A DNA stretch of 64,000 nt from Neobacillus niacini (GCF_030817595.1 NZ_JAUSZN010000001.1:3994001-4058000), one strand, 5' to 3'; counted from the first letter of the stretch, positions 7,931-16,988 are shown. The notes: a model not told the origin generated them from the sequence alone. Program-made: numbers and translations.

Positions 7931-7966
7931 CGTGCCTGTCACCAAATAATTGGGTAACAGGCACAC
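7931..7966. terminator. Bidirectional terminator made from two inverted repeat cores
   Basis: CGTGCCTGTCACC (7931-7943) and GGGTAACAGGCACACG (7952-7967) form a long stem around AAATAATT, with A/T-rich sequence on both sides. The arms are the dispersed 13-mer core in opposite orientations, so a repeat family seems to serve as terminator for the convergent dinB and M20 genes. Confidence 0.75.
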
Positions 7967-7982
7967 GAAAAGTATTTCTTAT

Positions 7983-9083
7983 TTAAGCTCTCAGCAGCGT
8001 TTCAGCAAGAATACGCGCCCCGATATCTAGGGATGATCGATTAAAGGACATTTTAGGATGATGTAACCCTGGCTGAAGGTCTGCCCCAACACCGATCATG
8101 GTTGCTTTTAATTCTGGATTCTTAATGGTATAAAAATGAAAGTCATCACTGCCAGACGTGATAACGGGTGGTGCAAGAACCTCTCGACCAGCAACATTCA
8201 GAATCGCTTCTTCGGCAATTGCTTCAGCATCAGCAGAAACCTCAGCACCAGGAGTAAAATCGCTCCATTTCCATTCGATTTCAACCCCATATAGGTCCTT
8301 TAAACAGTTAATTCCATGGTCAATTTGGTCCTTAAGTTTTCCGAGAACTTCATTTTTTTGTGCCCTGACATCAATGGCAAATTCCGCAGATCCCGGGATA
8401 ATGTTTAAGCTCTCTCCACCAGCGATTACTTTAGTAAGTTTTGCAGAATATGCTTCAAACGGTGATAGATAAATAGATTTGACCAACTGATGCAGACCGA
8501 CAATCACGTCTAGCGCATTTTTGCCTTGGTGCGGCCTTGCACCATGTGCATCTTCACCGAGAACTTTACCTTCAAGGAAGATAGCAGCTCCGTGATGAAT
8601 AGAGGCTGAAACTCGTCCCATTGGCAGCTCTTCAATTGGTCGAAGGTGGATACCGAATAGGTGGCTAACGTTTTCGATCGCTCCTCTTTCAATCATCGCA
8701 ATCGAACCGTTCCCTTTTTCTTCAGCCGGCTGAAAAATAAAACGCAGCCTTTTACTGAGACGCTTATCCTTCAAGTAAAGTAGTGCTCCAAGCACCATAG
8801 AGATAATGGCATCGTGGCCACAGGAGTGATTCCCCTGCCAAACTCCGTTCACCTCCTGCCATAAAGCGTCTATTTCCGCTCGAACAGCTACCACTTCTTC
8901 TCCCTCGCCGATTTCTGCTATAAGTCCGGTTACATCAGAAAAACGACGATATTCCACGCCAAGATTATCTAAAATATCTGCAATGGCTTGGGTTGTTTTA
9001 ACCTCTTTCCAGCTAACCTCAGGGTGAGCATGGAAATGTTCAAACCAAGTCAAAATCTGTCTTTCAAAATTTTCAGTCAACAT
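7983..9083 (-). CDS. M20-family aminoacylase/amidohydrolase
   Basis: 366 aa from ATG at 9083 (AGGGAG 6 nt upstream; a TTG at 9101 lies before that site). The catalytic domain has the metal motif HSCGHD (C88, H90), the E121-E122 pair, and HLRPIEELPMGR. A lid/dimerisation domain spans about 175-290 and LHHPKMSF lies near the end. This is the M20 'aminoacylase' group common in Bacillus, cytosolic enzymes that hydrolyse N-acyl amino acids or related amides. No signal peptide. Monocistronic between two repeat copies. Substrate unknown. Confidence 0.88.
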   Translation of the reverse strand: MLTENFERQILTWFEHFHAHPEVSWKEVKTTQAIADILDNLGVEYRRFSDVTGLIAEIGEGEEVVAVRAEIDALWQEVNGVWQGNHSCGHDAIISMVLGALLYLKDKRLSKRLRFIFQPAEEKGNGSIAMIERGAIENVSHLFGIHLRPIEELPMGRVSASIHHGAAIFLEGKVLGEDAHGARPHQGKNALDVIVGLHQLVKSIYLSPFEAYSAKLTKVIAGGESLNIIPGSAEFAIDVRAQKNEVLGKLKDQIDHGINCLKDLYGVEIEWKWSDFTPGAEVSADAEAIAEEAILNVAGREVLAPPVITSGSDDFHFYTIKNPELKATMIGVGADLQPGLHHPKMSFNRSSLDIGARILAETLLRA

Positions 9084-9177
9084 TACATACTCCCTATCCA
9101 AAAAAAACTAATAAAGTCATAGTACATCAAAAGAACTTGTTCCTTCAATGCTTTTTAAAAAGGGGGATTAAAAAGAG

Positions 9178-9230
9178 GGTGACAGGCACCATAGAAAGAC
9201 ACTTTCCACCCCAGGTGGACAGTGTCTCCC
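9178..9230 (-). repeat. Dispersed composite repeat, copy C
   Basis: GGTGACAGGCACC at 9178-9190, then a 7-nt variable stretch and the palindromic module CTTTCCACCCCAGGTGGACAG through GTCTCCC. Read on the minus strand the order is hairpin module then GGTGCCTGTCACC, as in copies D, E and F. It is the main content of the 273-bp gap between the M20 gene and ykuK. Confidence 0.75.
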
Positions 9231-9356
9231 TATTAGACAATTTTATGTTTAGCATGTCCCATTACTGGTGCACAAGAATAATTTTTATTCCATAAAATAA
9301 TATTAAGAATTATAAAAAGTAATCATAAAAATGAAAGGGAAGATGTGGTGTTCTAA

Positions 9357-9893
9357 ATGAAAAATTATCAGGTTTTTGATTATTCGTTTCAGAATCTGCG
9401 TGAAAAGAGTATGTCGTTTGAACAGGTTTTTGAGCACATTGTAAAGTTCATGAATTTAGCACCCAGTGGAAATTATCGCTTAATGGTTGGAACCGATTCA
9501 CAGGTCCATAAACGTCACACCATTTTTATTACGGGAATAGTGATTCAAAATGAGGGTAAAGGAGCATGGGCTTGCATTAGGAAAATCGTAATTCCAAGAA
9601 AAATGACTCAACTGCACGAGCGGATTTCCTTCGAACTGTCATTAACAGAGGACATTGTTGCGTTATTTACTGAGGAAAGAAAGACTCGGTTGATCAATAT
9701 CGTCCTTCCCTTTGTGTATCAAGGTGCCACTTTCACCATGGAAGGTCATATTGATATTGGAGCTGGAAAACGCAATAAAACAAGAGAATTTGTTAAAGAA
9801 ATGGTAGCACGTATGGAATCCATGGGGGTCGAGCCAAAGATAAAGCCAAATGCTTTTGTTGCCTCAAGCTATGCCAACCGCTACACAAAATAG
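9357..9893 (+). CDS. ykuK: YkuK-like RNase H-fold protein (DUF458)
   Basis: 178 aa. It matches the DUF458/YkuK family through VGTDSQVHKRHTIFITGIVI (acidic Asp of an RNase H-like fold), HERISFELSLTED, GHIDIGAGKRNKTREFVKEM and the C-terminal ASSYANRYTK. The enzymatic activity of YkuK proteins is not established; the fold suggests nucleic-acid binding or cleavage. Monocistronic with its own strong terminator. Confidence 0.88.
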   Translation: MKNYQVFDYSFQNLREKSMSFEQVFEHIVKFMNLAPSGNYRLMVGTDSQVHKRHTIFITGIVIQNEGKGAWACIRKIVIPRKMTQLHERISFELSLTEDIVALFTEERKTRLINIVLPFVYQGATFTMEGHIDIGAGKRNKTREFVKEMVARMESMGVEPKIKPNAFVASSYANRYTK

Positions 9894-9894
9894 G

Positions 9895-9951
9895 GACCTG
9901 AGCCATGTTGCGTTCACATAAAACGCACCAGGGCTCAGGTCTTTACTTTTT
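9895..9951 (+). terminator. Intrinsic terminator of ykuK
   Basis: GACCTGAGCC (9895-9904) pairs with GGCTCAGGTC (9932-9941), followed by TTTACTTTTT. An inner TTGCGTT/AACGCA stem extends the hairpin. Confidence 0.85.
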
Positions 9952-9993
9952 AGGCTGGTAAAAGCGTTAATTCCCTGCCAACTATACAAAGTC

Positions 9994-10047
9994 TTTACAC
10001 TCTTTTAACACTAGGTTAAGAAAAAATTCAAATTTTTCAGATAAAAT
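9994..10047 (+). promoter_or_regulatory. PhoP box and promoter of the UDP-sugar dehydrogenase operon
   Basis: Four hexamers at exactly 11-bp spacing: TTTACA (9994), TTAACA (10005), TTAAGA (10016), TTCAAA (10027). These match the TT(A/T/C)ACA direct repeats that PhoP~P dimers bind in Bacillus. A -10 like hexamer TAAAAT lies at 10042-10047, the expected distance for a PhoP-activated promoter lacking a good -35. The downstream gene is a TuaD homologue, a classical PhoP target in B. subtilis. Confidence 0.7.
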
Positions 10048-10077
10048 TAAGCGAACACTATTATTTGGAGGGATAAG

Positions 10078-11406
10078 ATGAGGATTACAGTTGCAGGAGC
10101 AGGAAATGTCGGGCTAGTTACAGCAGTTTGTCTCGCAGAAGCAGGTCATCATGTAACCTGTTTAGATACTCAAAAAGAGAAAATAGATATACTCGAAAAA
10201 GGACATTCACCATTCTTTGAGCCTGGACTGGAACCTTTATTAGAAAAAAACCTCGCTAACGGGCAACTCCGCTTTTCGACGAGCCCAAAACAAGCTTACC
10301 GTGATGCTGAAATCATTTTTATTGCAGTTGGAACTCCTGAAAAAAAAGATGGGGCTGTCGACTTATCCTATATTTATATCGCTTCCTACCACATTGCTGA
10401 AAATATCGAAAATGATGTCATTGTCTGTACGAAAAGTACCGTCCCAGTTGGAACAAACGAAATAATCAAGCAAATTTTCCAGAATCGTAAGCCCCGTCAC
10501 CTAAAAGTGGATGTTGTATCAAACCCTGAATTTCTTCGTGAGGGTTCAGCGATAATAGACTTTTACTTAGGAGATCGAATCGTAATTGGCGCAGATAACC
10601 CTGAGGCAGCTTCCATTATAGAGCAGCTCTATCTTCCTTTAAAAATACCGATAGTTGTCACTGATATTAGAAGTGCAGAGATGATTAAATATGCCTCCAA
10701 TGCCTTCCTTGCTACGAAGATAAGCTTTATTAATGAAATTGCCAATCTCTGTGAAAAAGTTGGCGCAAATATTGAGGAAGTCTCTTATGGCATGGGAATG
10801 GATAAGCGGATTGGGTCAAACTATCTTCAGCCTGGAATTGGTTATGGAGGTTCATGCTTTCCAAAGGACACAAAAGCTCTTGCTCAACTAGCAGGAAATG
10901 TCCAACATCCGTTCGAATTACTTGAATCCGTGATTAAAGTAAATCAGCAGCAGCATTCCCTTCTAGTAAAGAAGGCAAAAGAAATGCTCGGTTCATTAAA
11001 AGGAAAAAAAGCCGCCTTACTTGGGCTTGCTTTTAAACCTGAAACGGATGATATCCGTGAAGCCGTTTCCTTAACGGTTATTAAAGACTTATTAGAAGAG
11101 GGTTCACTTGTCACTGCTTATGACCCGATTGCTATTCCTAATGCCCATAAACTGATAGGAAATTCAATTGAGTACACGACAAATATTCGTGAAGCGCTAA
11201 AAGGGGCTGACTTTGCTGTCATCGCAACAGAGTGGGACCAAATAAAGCATCTTCCATTTGATGCTTATACCACCTATATGAATGAACCGATTATTTTCGA
11301 TGGACGAAATTGCTATTCACTTAAGGATATTCAACGATATCCGATTACCTATGTATCCATCGGAAGGCCATCTATAGTGAATGAAAAACCCGCCCAACGT
11401 CTTTAA
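10078..11406 (+). CDS. tuaD: UDP-glucose 6-dehydrogenase (TuaD/Ugd family)
   Basis: 442 aa. N-terminal NAD-binding Rossmann motif GAGNVG (7-12), central helical domain, catalytic C260 in GYGGSCFPKDTKAL, and C-terminal UDP-binding domain with LGLAFKPETDDIREA. The enzyme oxidises UDP-glucose (or a related UDP-hexose) to UDP-glucuronate using 2 NAD+. Length is normal. First gene of a four-gene operon with PAP2, GT4 and YfhP, behind a PhoP box, suggesting production of a uronic-acid envelope polymer such as teichuronic acid during phosphate limitation. Symbol given by family; Ugd and YwqF are alternatives. Confidence 0.9.
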   Translation: MRITVAGAGNVGLVTAVCLAEAGHHVTCLDTQKEKIDILEKGHSPFFEPGLEPLLEKNLANGQLRFSTSPKQAYRDAEIIFIAVGTPEKKDGAVDLSYIYIASYHIAENIENDVIVCTKSTVPVGTNEIIKQIFQNRKPRHLKVDVVSNPEFLREGSAIIDFYLGDRIVIGADNPEAASIIEQLYLPLKIPIVVTDIRSAEMIKYASNAFLATKISFINEIANLCEKVGANIEEVSYGMGMDKRIGSNYLQPGIGYGGSCFPKDTKALAQLAGNVQHPFELLESVIKVNQQQHSLLVKKAKEMLGSLKGKKAALLGLAFKPETDDIREAVSLTVIKDLLEEGSLVTAYDPIAIPNAHKLIGNSIEYTTNIREALKGADFAVIATEWDQIKHLPFDAYTTYMNEPIIFDGRNCYSLKDIQRYPITYVSIGRPSIVNEKPAQRL

Positions 11407-11424
11407 ATAGAGGGAGACACAATA

Positions 11425-11952
11425 ATGATGAGAGTAATCCAATCCTTTTATCATTTCGAATGCATGGTTTTTCATGAGATTAATAGCCATTTTGATAAAA
11501 AAATTATAAATCTCTTTTTTCGTACGATTACTGGAATTGGAGGTGCACTGTTTATAAGTGTAACGACCTTGTTACTCATTATTTTTTCAACGGGTACGAC
11601 CAGAGTTACAGCGATTTCAAGCGCGGCAGCCTTAGCTCTAAGTCATATCCCTGTTCAAGTGGTAAAGAAGCTTTTCCCTCGTAAAAGACCCTATTTATTA
11701 TTTGAAACAACAAAGATTTTACCAAATCCATTAAAGGATCATTCTTTTCCGTCAGGTCATACAACAGCTGTATTCTCAGTCATCATTCCATTTGTTATTC
11801 TAAACCCTGTTCTAGCAGCCGTTCTGATTCCTTTAGGGCTATGTGTAGGAATTTCAAGGATTTATTTAGGTCTGCATTTTCCATCGGACGTGATTGCAGG
11901 AGGATTTCTCGGGACGTCCTTCGGTATTCTATGCTCACATTTTTTAACCTAA
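11425..11952 (+). CDS. PAP2-family lipid phosphatase
   Basis: 175 aa membrane protein with the three PAP2 signatures: KKLFPRKRPY (81-90), PSGH (109-112), and SRIYLGLHFPSD (SR 144-145, H151, D155). About five helices. Such enzymes dephosphorylate undecaprenyl-pyrophosphate, phosphatidylglycerol-phosphate or similar lipids outside the membrane. Eighteen bases after tuaD in the same operon, so recycling of the polymer's lipid carrier is a reasonable guess. GAGGGAG precedes ATG 11425. Confidence 0.9.
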   Translation: MMRVIQSFYHFECMVFHEINSHFDKKIINLFFRTITGIGGALFISVTTLLLIIFSTGTTRVTAISSAAALALSHIPVQVVKKLFPRKRPYLLFETTKILPNPLKDHSFPSGHTTAVFSVIIPFVILNPVLAAVLIPLGLCVGISRIYLGLHFPSDVIAGGFLGTSFGILCSHFLT

Positions 11953-11984
11953 AATGAAATGGAAACTGCGTAGGAGGGGTTTAT

Positions 11985-13127
11985 ATGAAGGTTGCTATTT
12001 TCTCTGACACCTTTTATCCGGATATCAACGGGGTGGCACAAACACTCAAAAAATTAACAAACTATCTTGAGGGCCAGCATATCTCCTATAAAGTCTTTGC
12101 ACCTTATCCTGCGTCAACTGAATATGTTTCAGATCATATTCATCGGTTAAAAAGCAAGTCATTTTTTCTATATCCGGAATGCCGCTTAGCGTTCCCAAAC
12201 TTTAGCCAGGTTAAATCGGAAATCGAGCAATTCTCACCAGATTTGATTCACGTAGCAACGCCGTTTACGGTTGGTCTTTGTGGTGTTTACTTTGCGAAAA
12301 AATTAAACATCCCAATTGTCGGCTCTTATCACACCGATTTTAATGACTATTTACATTTTTATGACCTTGAATTCCTTTCTATCCCACTTTGGAAATACAT
12401 GAAATGGTTTCATAGTCCTTTTAAAAAGCTGTTTGTCCCTTCCATTGATACACTGGAAAAATTGAATAACCGCGGGTTTAGAAACTTAGAAATTTTTCCT
12501 AGAGGCGTTGACTGCCAGCTATATCATCCTAATTATCAAAAAGAGCTTGTTCATAATCGATACGGAATTTCTGAAAAATTTCTCCTTACCTATGTTGGCA
12601 GGCTGGCACCTGAAAAAGATTTAAAAACGCTTATGAAAATTGCGAACTCACTACAACCTGAAATAAATAAACAGGTACATTGGTTGATTGCCGGAGATGG
12701 TCCCTTACTTGAAGAACTGCAAATGGATGCATTGCCAAATATGACCTTTACTGGCTATTTAAATGGAGTTGGATTAGCGGAGGTCTATTCAGCGACGGAC
12801 CTATTTATTTTTCCATCGCCTACTGAAACGTTTGGAAATGTTGCGTTAGAGGCTCTTGCCAGTGGGACACCGGTAATCGGGGCAAATGCTGGAGGAGTGA
12901 AACATATTATTTCAAACGGTATTACCGGACATTTGTGTGAGCCAGGTAATTCAGAAGATTTTGTTAACCGTATTGTTCAGTTGTTAGGAAATGAGCTTTT
13001 CAGGAATCAGATGTCGTTAAATGCTAGGAAATATGCACTTACTCAAAGGTGGGACCAGATATTTGATAACCTGCTCAACCATTATTCTGCCGTTATCGAT
13101 GAACCCTCTAAGAAAATATATGCATGA
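11985..13127 (+). CDS. GT4-family glycosyltransferase
   Basis: 380 aa GT-B enzyme. The N-terminal domain begins VAIFSDTFYPDINGVAQTL with its Gly-rich donor/acceptor loop. The C-terminal domain has YVGRLAPEKDLKTL, IAGDGP and the retaining-GT motif FPSPTETFGNVALEALASG (E-x7-E). Closest in feel to mannosyl/glucosyl transferases that act on diacylglycerol or polymer precursors. Cytosolic or membrane-associated. Third gene of the operon; the specific sugar and acceptor are unknown. Confidence 0.9.
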   Translation: MKVAIFSDTFYPDINGVAQTLKKLTNYLEGQHISYKVFAPYPASTEYVSDHIHRLKSKSFFLYPECRLAFPNFSQVKSEIEQFSPDLIHVATPFTVGLCGVYFAKKLNIPIVGSYHTDFNDYLHFYDLEFLSIPLWKYMKWFHSPFKKLFVPSIDTLEKLNNRGFRNLEIFPRGVDCQLYHPNYQKELVHNRYGISEKFLLTYVGRLAPEKDLKTLMKIANSLQPEINKQVHWLIAGDGPLLEELQMDALPNMTFTGYLNGVGLAEVYSATDLFIFPSPTETFGNVALEALASGTPVIGANAGGVKHIISNGITGHLCEPGNSEDFVNRIVQLLGNELFRNQMSLNARKYALTQRWDQIFDNLLNHYSAVIDEPSKKIYA

Positions 13128-13153
13128 AGTAATCTCGGTAAGGAGGAATATGA

Positions 13154-14137
13154 ATGGATACAGTTTCACACATAATTATCGGCTTCGGACTAGGTGCTCT
13201 TGCTCAAATCGATCCCGTGATTTCAAATGATAGTGCCTTATCGACTGCCGTCCTTGTCGGAACAGTAGTAGGTTCCAACGCACCGGATTTTGATTTTTTC
13301 TATCGTTTAAAGGGTAGAAGCAGTTATTACCGAAATCATCGGGGGTGGTCACATTCACTGCCGGCAATCCCTTTATGGTGCATACTTACTACAGCTTCCA
13401 TTTTACCATTTTTCCCTGGCAGCTCTATTTCTCACTTGTTTTTGTGGATAATGCTAGCTGTTACCTTACACGTTCTATTAGATTTGTTTAATGTTAATGG
13501 GTCTCAAGCGCTGCGCCCATTTTCTACGAAATGGCTGTCTTTAGATTTCCTCCCCTTAATCGACCCATATATCATCATGCTTCATATTCTTGGATTTAGC
13601 CTGCTTCCTTTTTTTGAAACCGGGAGAGTCTTTACCTTCATTTATCTAGCGATGTTTTTTTACTTGCTGGCTCGGTTCATTTTTACACAGTATACGAAAT
13701 GGAAGCTTTCACTGCATTTTCAAAAATCGCTCCGGGTAAAAATGATCCCTAAAACATCACCATTCCACTGGAATATTATCATTGAAACCAATCAGGACTT
13801 TTTATTTGGTTCTTACACAAAGGGAGAGTTATCGATCGAGCATACTTTTTCAAAGAAACTAGATTACCCTGGATTAGTAATCGATAGCAGTCAGAATCCT
13901 GAAGTAGAAAGCTTTCTAAGAAGTACCCACTTCGCCTACCCTTTTGTTCAAAAGAGAAAAAGCGGTTATTTCATTTATTGGAAAGACCTTCGGTTCCGGA
14001 CTAAGAAATTTTTCCCTAAGCTTGCTATAATGTTCATTTCATTAGATTATCAAAACCAAGTATCCTACACTGGTAAATTAACCTCTATTAAACAATATAA
14101 AAAGGTAATAAAAAAGTTAGAAACCTCAATAAAATAA
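13154..14137 (+). CDS. yfhP: YfhP-like membrane-bound metal-dependent hydrolase
   Basis: 327 aa, the same length as I recall for B. subtilis YfhP (YdjM/LexA-binding hydrolase-like family). Putative metal ligands in the N-terminal half: H6 (DTVSH), N42-A-P-D45-F-D47, and NHRGWSHS with H62 and H67. Four to five helices span about 30-180; the last ~150 residues are soluble and beta-rich. AAGGAGG precedes the ATG. Last gene of the PhoP-box operon. Activity of YfhP proteins is not established. Confidence 0.82.
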   Translation: MDTVSHIIIGFGLGALAQIDPVISNDSALSTAVLVGTVVGSNAPDFDFFYRLKGRSSYYRNHRGWSHSLPAIPLWCILTTASILPFFPGSSISHLFLWIMLAVTLHVLLDLFNVNGSQALRPFSTKWLSLDFLPLIDPYIIMLHILGFSLLPFFETGRVFTFIYLAMFFYLLARFIFTQYTKWKLSLHFQKSLRVKMIPKTSPFHWNIIIETNQDFLFGSYTKGELSIEHTFSKKLDYPGLVIDSSQNPEVESFLRSTHFAYPFVQKRKSGYFIYWKDLRFRTKKFFPKLAIMFISLDYQNQVSYTGKLTSIKQYKKVIKKLETSIK

Positions 14138-14142
14138 ATTTT

Positions 14143-14178
14143 GAGCCCCCTTGTGATTACCTCGAGTCAAGGGGGCTC
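14143..14178. terminator. Hairpin between yfhP and the peroxidase gene
   Basis: GAGCCCCCTTG (14143-14153) pairs perfectly with CAAGGGGGCTC (14168-14178). T-runs are weak on both sides (ACTATACTTTTATT on plus), but the genes converge here, so a bidirectional terminator is likely. Confidence 0.65.
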
Positions 14179-14193
14179 AGGACTATACTTTTA

Positions 14194-15288
14194 TTAAGGA
14201 AGTTCTGGTTTTGTAAAAATTGGCGTTTCTTCGCCCAAGGTTTTTAGAAACGGTAGTAGATCCGCCTTCTCCTGGTCTGTTAAACCAATCGGGCTCATAA
14301 ATTTTTGGATAAAAAAGCTCTTATTGGGATGGCTATCCCCGCCGCGGTCATAGTAATCGATTACATCCTCAAGCGTTGCAATACTTCCATCCCGCATATA
14401 TGGTGCTGTATGGGTGAGTCCATATAAACCAAGGGTGCGAATTCTTCCTAAATCCCCTTCTTGTCCGGTTACCGCTTGGCGACCCTTGTCCTCTGTATTG
14501 AGACCGATATTGTAAAAATTGTTATCAGAAAGGTTTAGTCCATTATGGCAAGTGACACAAAACGCTTTTCCTGTGAACAAACGGAGCCCGCTGACTTCTT
14601 GTTTCGTTAATGCCTCTGTATCCCCTTCTAGGAACCTATCGTAAGGAGTATCCTTTACAACAATTTGCCTTTGAAAAGCGGCTAGAGCTTTTGCAATATT
14701 TTGCTCGGTGATTCCATCAGGGAATGCAGCCTGAAAACGTTCCTGGTACCCTTTGATAGCCGATAGTTCTTTTATAAGTTCATTAAGAGGCTGATTCATC
14801 TCATCCGAATTCTGAATCGGACCAAGCGCTTGTTCCTCTAGGGAGGCGGCACGGCCATCCCAAAAATTAGACGTGTAATAACCTGAATTAATCACAGTTG
14901 GGCTGTTCCTTGCTTCATTTCCCCCTGTATATTTATCAAAAGTAGGCTGATTATCTCCATAACCCATATTTGGATCATGACAAGTTTGGCAGCTTACCTC
15001 GTTGTTGCCTGATAAGCGCGGGTCAAAAAATAACATTTGCCCAAGTTCAAGCACTTCTGGCTTCATCGGATTATCCGTTGGGATTGGTACATCGCCAATT
15101 GGGACAAGTGTTGTATGATTTCTAAGGCTGGTTAGCAGCTCCTCGGGATCAATTTCATTCCCTTGAGATTTGCTCTGTTCCTCCGTAGACAGATTTGTTG
15201 GTGCCTTTACCTTCTCCTTCTCACCACAAGCTGACAAACCAATACACATGATAAGAGTCAATACCGCGCCCTTCACTAATTTATTCAT
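14194..15288 (-). CDS. Di-haem cytochrome c peroxidase (CcpA/MauG family) lipoprotein
   Basis: 364 aa. Signal peptide with lipobox LSAC (lipidated C21), so it is anchored outside the membrane. Two haem c sites: C100-QT-C103-H104 and C244-VT-C247-H248. LGQMLFFDPRLSG and THTAPYMRDGS are typical of the family. These enzymes reduce H2O2 with electrons from cytochrome c, or act as MauG-like oxidases. GAGGAG precedes the ATG. Monocistronic; flanked by repeat copy D on its 5' side. Confidence 0.9.
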   Translation of the reverse strand: MNKLVKGAVLTLIMCIGLSACGEKEKVKAPTNLSTEEQSKSQGNEIDPEELLTSLRNHTTLVPIGDVPIPTDNPMKPEVLELGQMLFFDPRLSGNNEVSCQTCHDPNMGYGDNQPTFDKYTGGNEARNSPTVINSGYYTSNFWDGRAASLEEQALGPIQNSDEMNQPLNELIKELSAIKGYQERFQAAFPDGITEQNIAKALAAFQRQIVVKDTPYDRFLEGDTEALTKQEVSGLRLFTGKAFCVTCHNGLNLSDNNFYNIGLNTEDKGRQAVTGQEGDLGRIRTLGLYGLTHTAPYMRDGSIATLEDVIDYYDRGGDSHPNKSFFIQKFMSPIGLTDQEKADLLPFLKTLGEETPIFTKPELP

Positions 15289-15402
15289 AAATAGAGTGCT
15301 CCTCTAATTTTTATTATCTTATCACCATTATAAAATTGGTTTTATAAAAAAAGAGCACCATATTATGAAGAAATTATTAAACGTTACCGATAGAAACAAC
15401 AA

Positions 15403-15469
15403 CTGTCCGCCTGAGGCGGACAGTGTCCACGGTTGGTGCCTGTCACCGAGTAAACCACTCGGCACCAAC
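15403..15469 (+). repeat. Dispersed composite repeat, copy D, extended into a larger hairpin
   Basis: Perfect palindromic module GTCCGCCTGAGGCGGAC (15405-15421), CAGTGTCCACGG, then core GGTGCCTGTCACC (15435-15447). The core is continued by a second hairpin: GTTGGTG (15432-15438) with CACCAAC (15463-15469) and CCGAGT with ACTCGG inside. Lies just after the alkaline phosphatase stop and may act as its terminator on the minus strand. Confidence 0.75.
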
Positions 15470-15482
15470 GATCGTACTTTCC

Positions 15483-16826
15483 TCAACGAAGAATATCAAA
15501 GATGATTTTGGCATGATCAGTGTTGTCGATTTGGCCCCTCAGGCGCTCACTTCCTGGTCCGTAGGCATAGACGTTTACATCTTCGCCTGTGTGTCCACTG
15601 GTTGTCCAGCCAGTGTAGGATCGGTTGTTAATGATTTCTTCGATGGCATTGTCGATGTTTCTTGCTTTTAGTGTTCTTGCTGCTCTTTCAACATATCTTA
15701 TTTCATTTTCTGTTAAAGGAATCTCAATATATTTCGTTAACGTTTCTTTAACTCCCGCTCCTTTGACGATCTCAGAAGCCATATAGTTAGGTGTTCTCTT
15801 GACTGTTTTTATTACAGAACTAAACCAATTGTATTGTCCTTGCGCCCCTATCGTGAATCCCCCGGTTGAATGATCCGCTGTTGCGATAACCAATGTAAGT
15901 CCATCCTTTTTGGCAAAATCAATGGCCACTTTAAATGCTTTCTCGAAATCTTCCATTTCACTCATGACACCCACGATATCATTGTCATGTGCGGCCCAGT
16001 CAATCTGACTTCCTTCCACCATTAGAAAAAAGCCTTTTTCATTCTGATTCAGCCGCTCGATTGCAGAAGTAGTCATGTCTGCAAGAGATGGAATGTCGTT
16101 TGAACGATCTATCATTTTCGGCAGCCCTCTTTTTGCAAAAAGACCTAACGCTTGAGCACTTTGGTCGTTATTCATCTCATTCACGTTCGTTACATAGCTG
16201 TAGCCATCTTTAACAAACTCATTAACTAAGTTCCTATCTTTACGGATAAACCATTCTGAACCTCCACCAAGCAATACATCAATTTTATGCTTACCATTAA
16301 CTAAGTCATCAAAATAATCATCTGCAATGGCGCTCATGCTCTTTCGCTGGTCAACATGAGCACCAAAAGCTGCAGGAGTGCCATGGGTCATTTGCGCTGT
16401 AGCAACCAGCCCCGTTCCCTTCCCTTTTTCCTTTGCCGCTTCAAGGACTGATTTTAACTTCGTATGGTCATTGGCAATCCCAATTGCCCCATTATAGGTC
16501 TTCACACCGGTTGCCATTGCCGTTGCTGAAGCAGCAGAATCAGTTACATTATGCCGTGGGTCGTTCGGGTAGGTCGTCTGCTGACCCACCAGGTACGGTC
16601 CAAATTCTGTTGATTCTAGTTCAAAAGTGGCTGGGTTATCTTTGAAATAACGGTACCCCGATGTGAATGAAATACCCATGCCATCACCTATTAGAAAAAT
16701 GACATTTTTAATATCCCCGCTACCTTCATTAACTTCAGCTTCATATATTTTTATCGAGCTTGATAACATAACGTAAAGGCTAATTAAAATCGAAAAAGTC
16801 CACCTTATTTGCCATTTAACAAACAT
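15483..16826 (-). CDS. Secreted alkaline phosphatase (PhoA family)
   Basis: 447 aa from ATG 16826, chosen because AGGGGGAT sits just upstream and a signal peptide (about residues 1-30) begins there; a longer TTG frame to 16973 would run through the upstream terminator. Catalytic motifs: GDGMG (48-52), nucleophile Ser97 in VTDSAASAT, ADHSTGGF and a C-terminal TSGHTGEDV. It hydrolyses phosphomonoesters outside the cell to release phosphate, with Zn2+/Mg2+. No clear PhoP box was found upstream. Single gene between repeat copies D and E. Confidence 0.93.
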   Translation of the reverse strand: MFVKWQIRWTFSILISLYVMLSSSIKIYEAEVNEGSGDIKNVIFLIGDGMGISFTSGYRYFKDNPATFELESTEFGPYLVGQQTTYPNDPRHNVTDSAASATAMATGVKTYNGAIGIANDHTKLKSVLEAAKEKGKGTGLVATAQMTHGTPAAFGAHVDQRKSMSAIADDYFDDLVNGKHKIDVLLGGGSEWFIRKDRNLVNEFVKDGYSYVTNVNEMNNDQSAQALGLFAKRGLPKMIDRSNDIPSLADMTTSAIERLNQNEKGFFLMVEGSQIDWAAHDNDIVGVMSEMEDFEKAFKVAIDFAKKDGLTLVIATADHSTGGFTIGAQGQYNWFSSVIKTVKRTPNYMASEIVKGAGVKETLTKYIEIPLTENEIRYVERAARTLKARNIDNAIEEIINNRSYTGWTTSGHTGEDVNVYAYGPGSERLRGQIDNTDHAKIIFDILR

Positions 16827-16942
16827 ACATATCCCCCTGAATACAACTGAATTAAATGTAATTATTATGGATATTAAAAAGAAAAAATATCCAACTTCTA
16901 AAACTATCTCTAGCAAATTGGACCATCCACACAAAAAATCTA

Positions 16943-16977
16943 CAAAATTAAAAGGATTGAGCAAATCGCCCAATCCT
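16943..16977 (-). terminator. Intrinsic terminator of the 17080-17859 gene
   Basis: On the minus strand GGATTGGGC (16976-16968), loop GATTT, GCTCAATCC (16962-16954) and TTTTAATTTT. One G-U-type mismatch in the stem. Confidence 0.75.
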
Positions 16978-16988
16978 CTTTAAATATG

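Noticed and set aside
16869..16892. Perfect palindrome GGATATT...AATATCC upstream of the alkaline phosphatase, considered as a PhoP site
   Set aside because: It lacks the TT(A/C)ACA direct repeats with 11-bp spacing; it may be only an A/T-rich hairpin in the leader.
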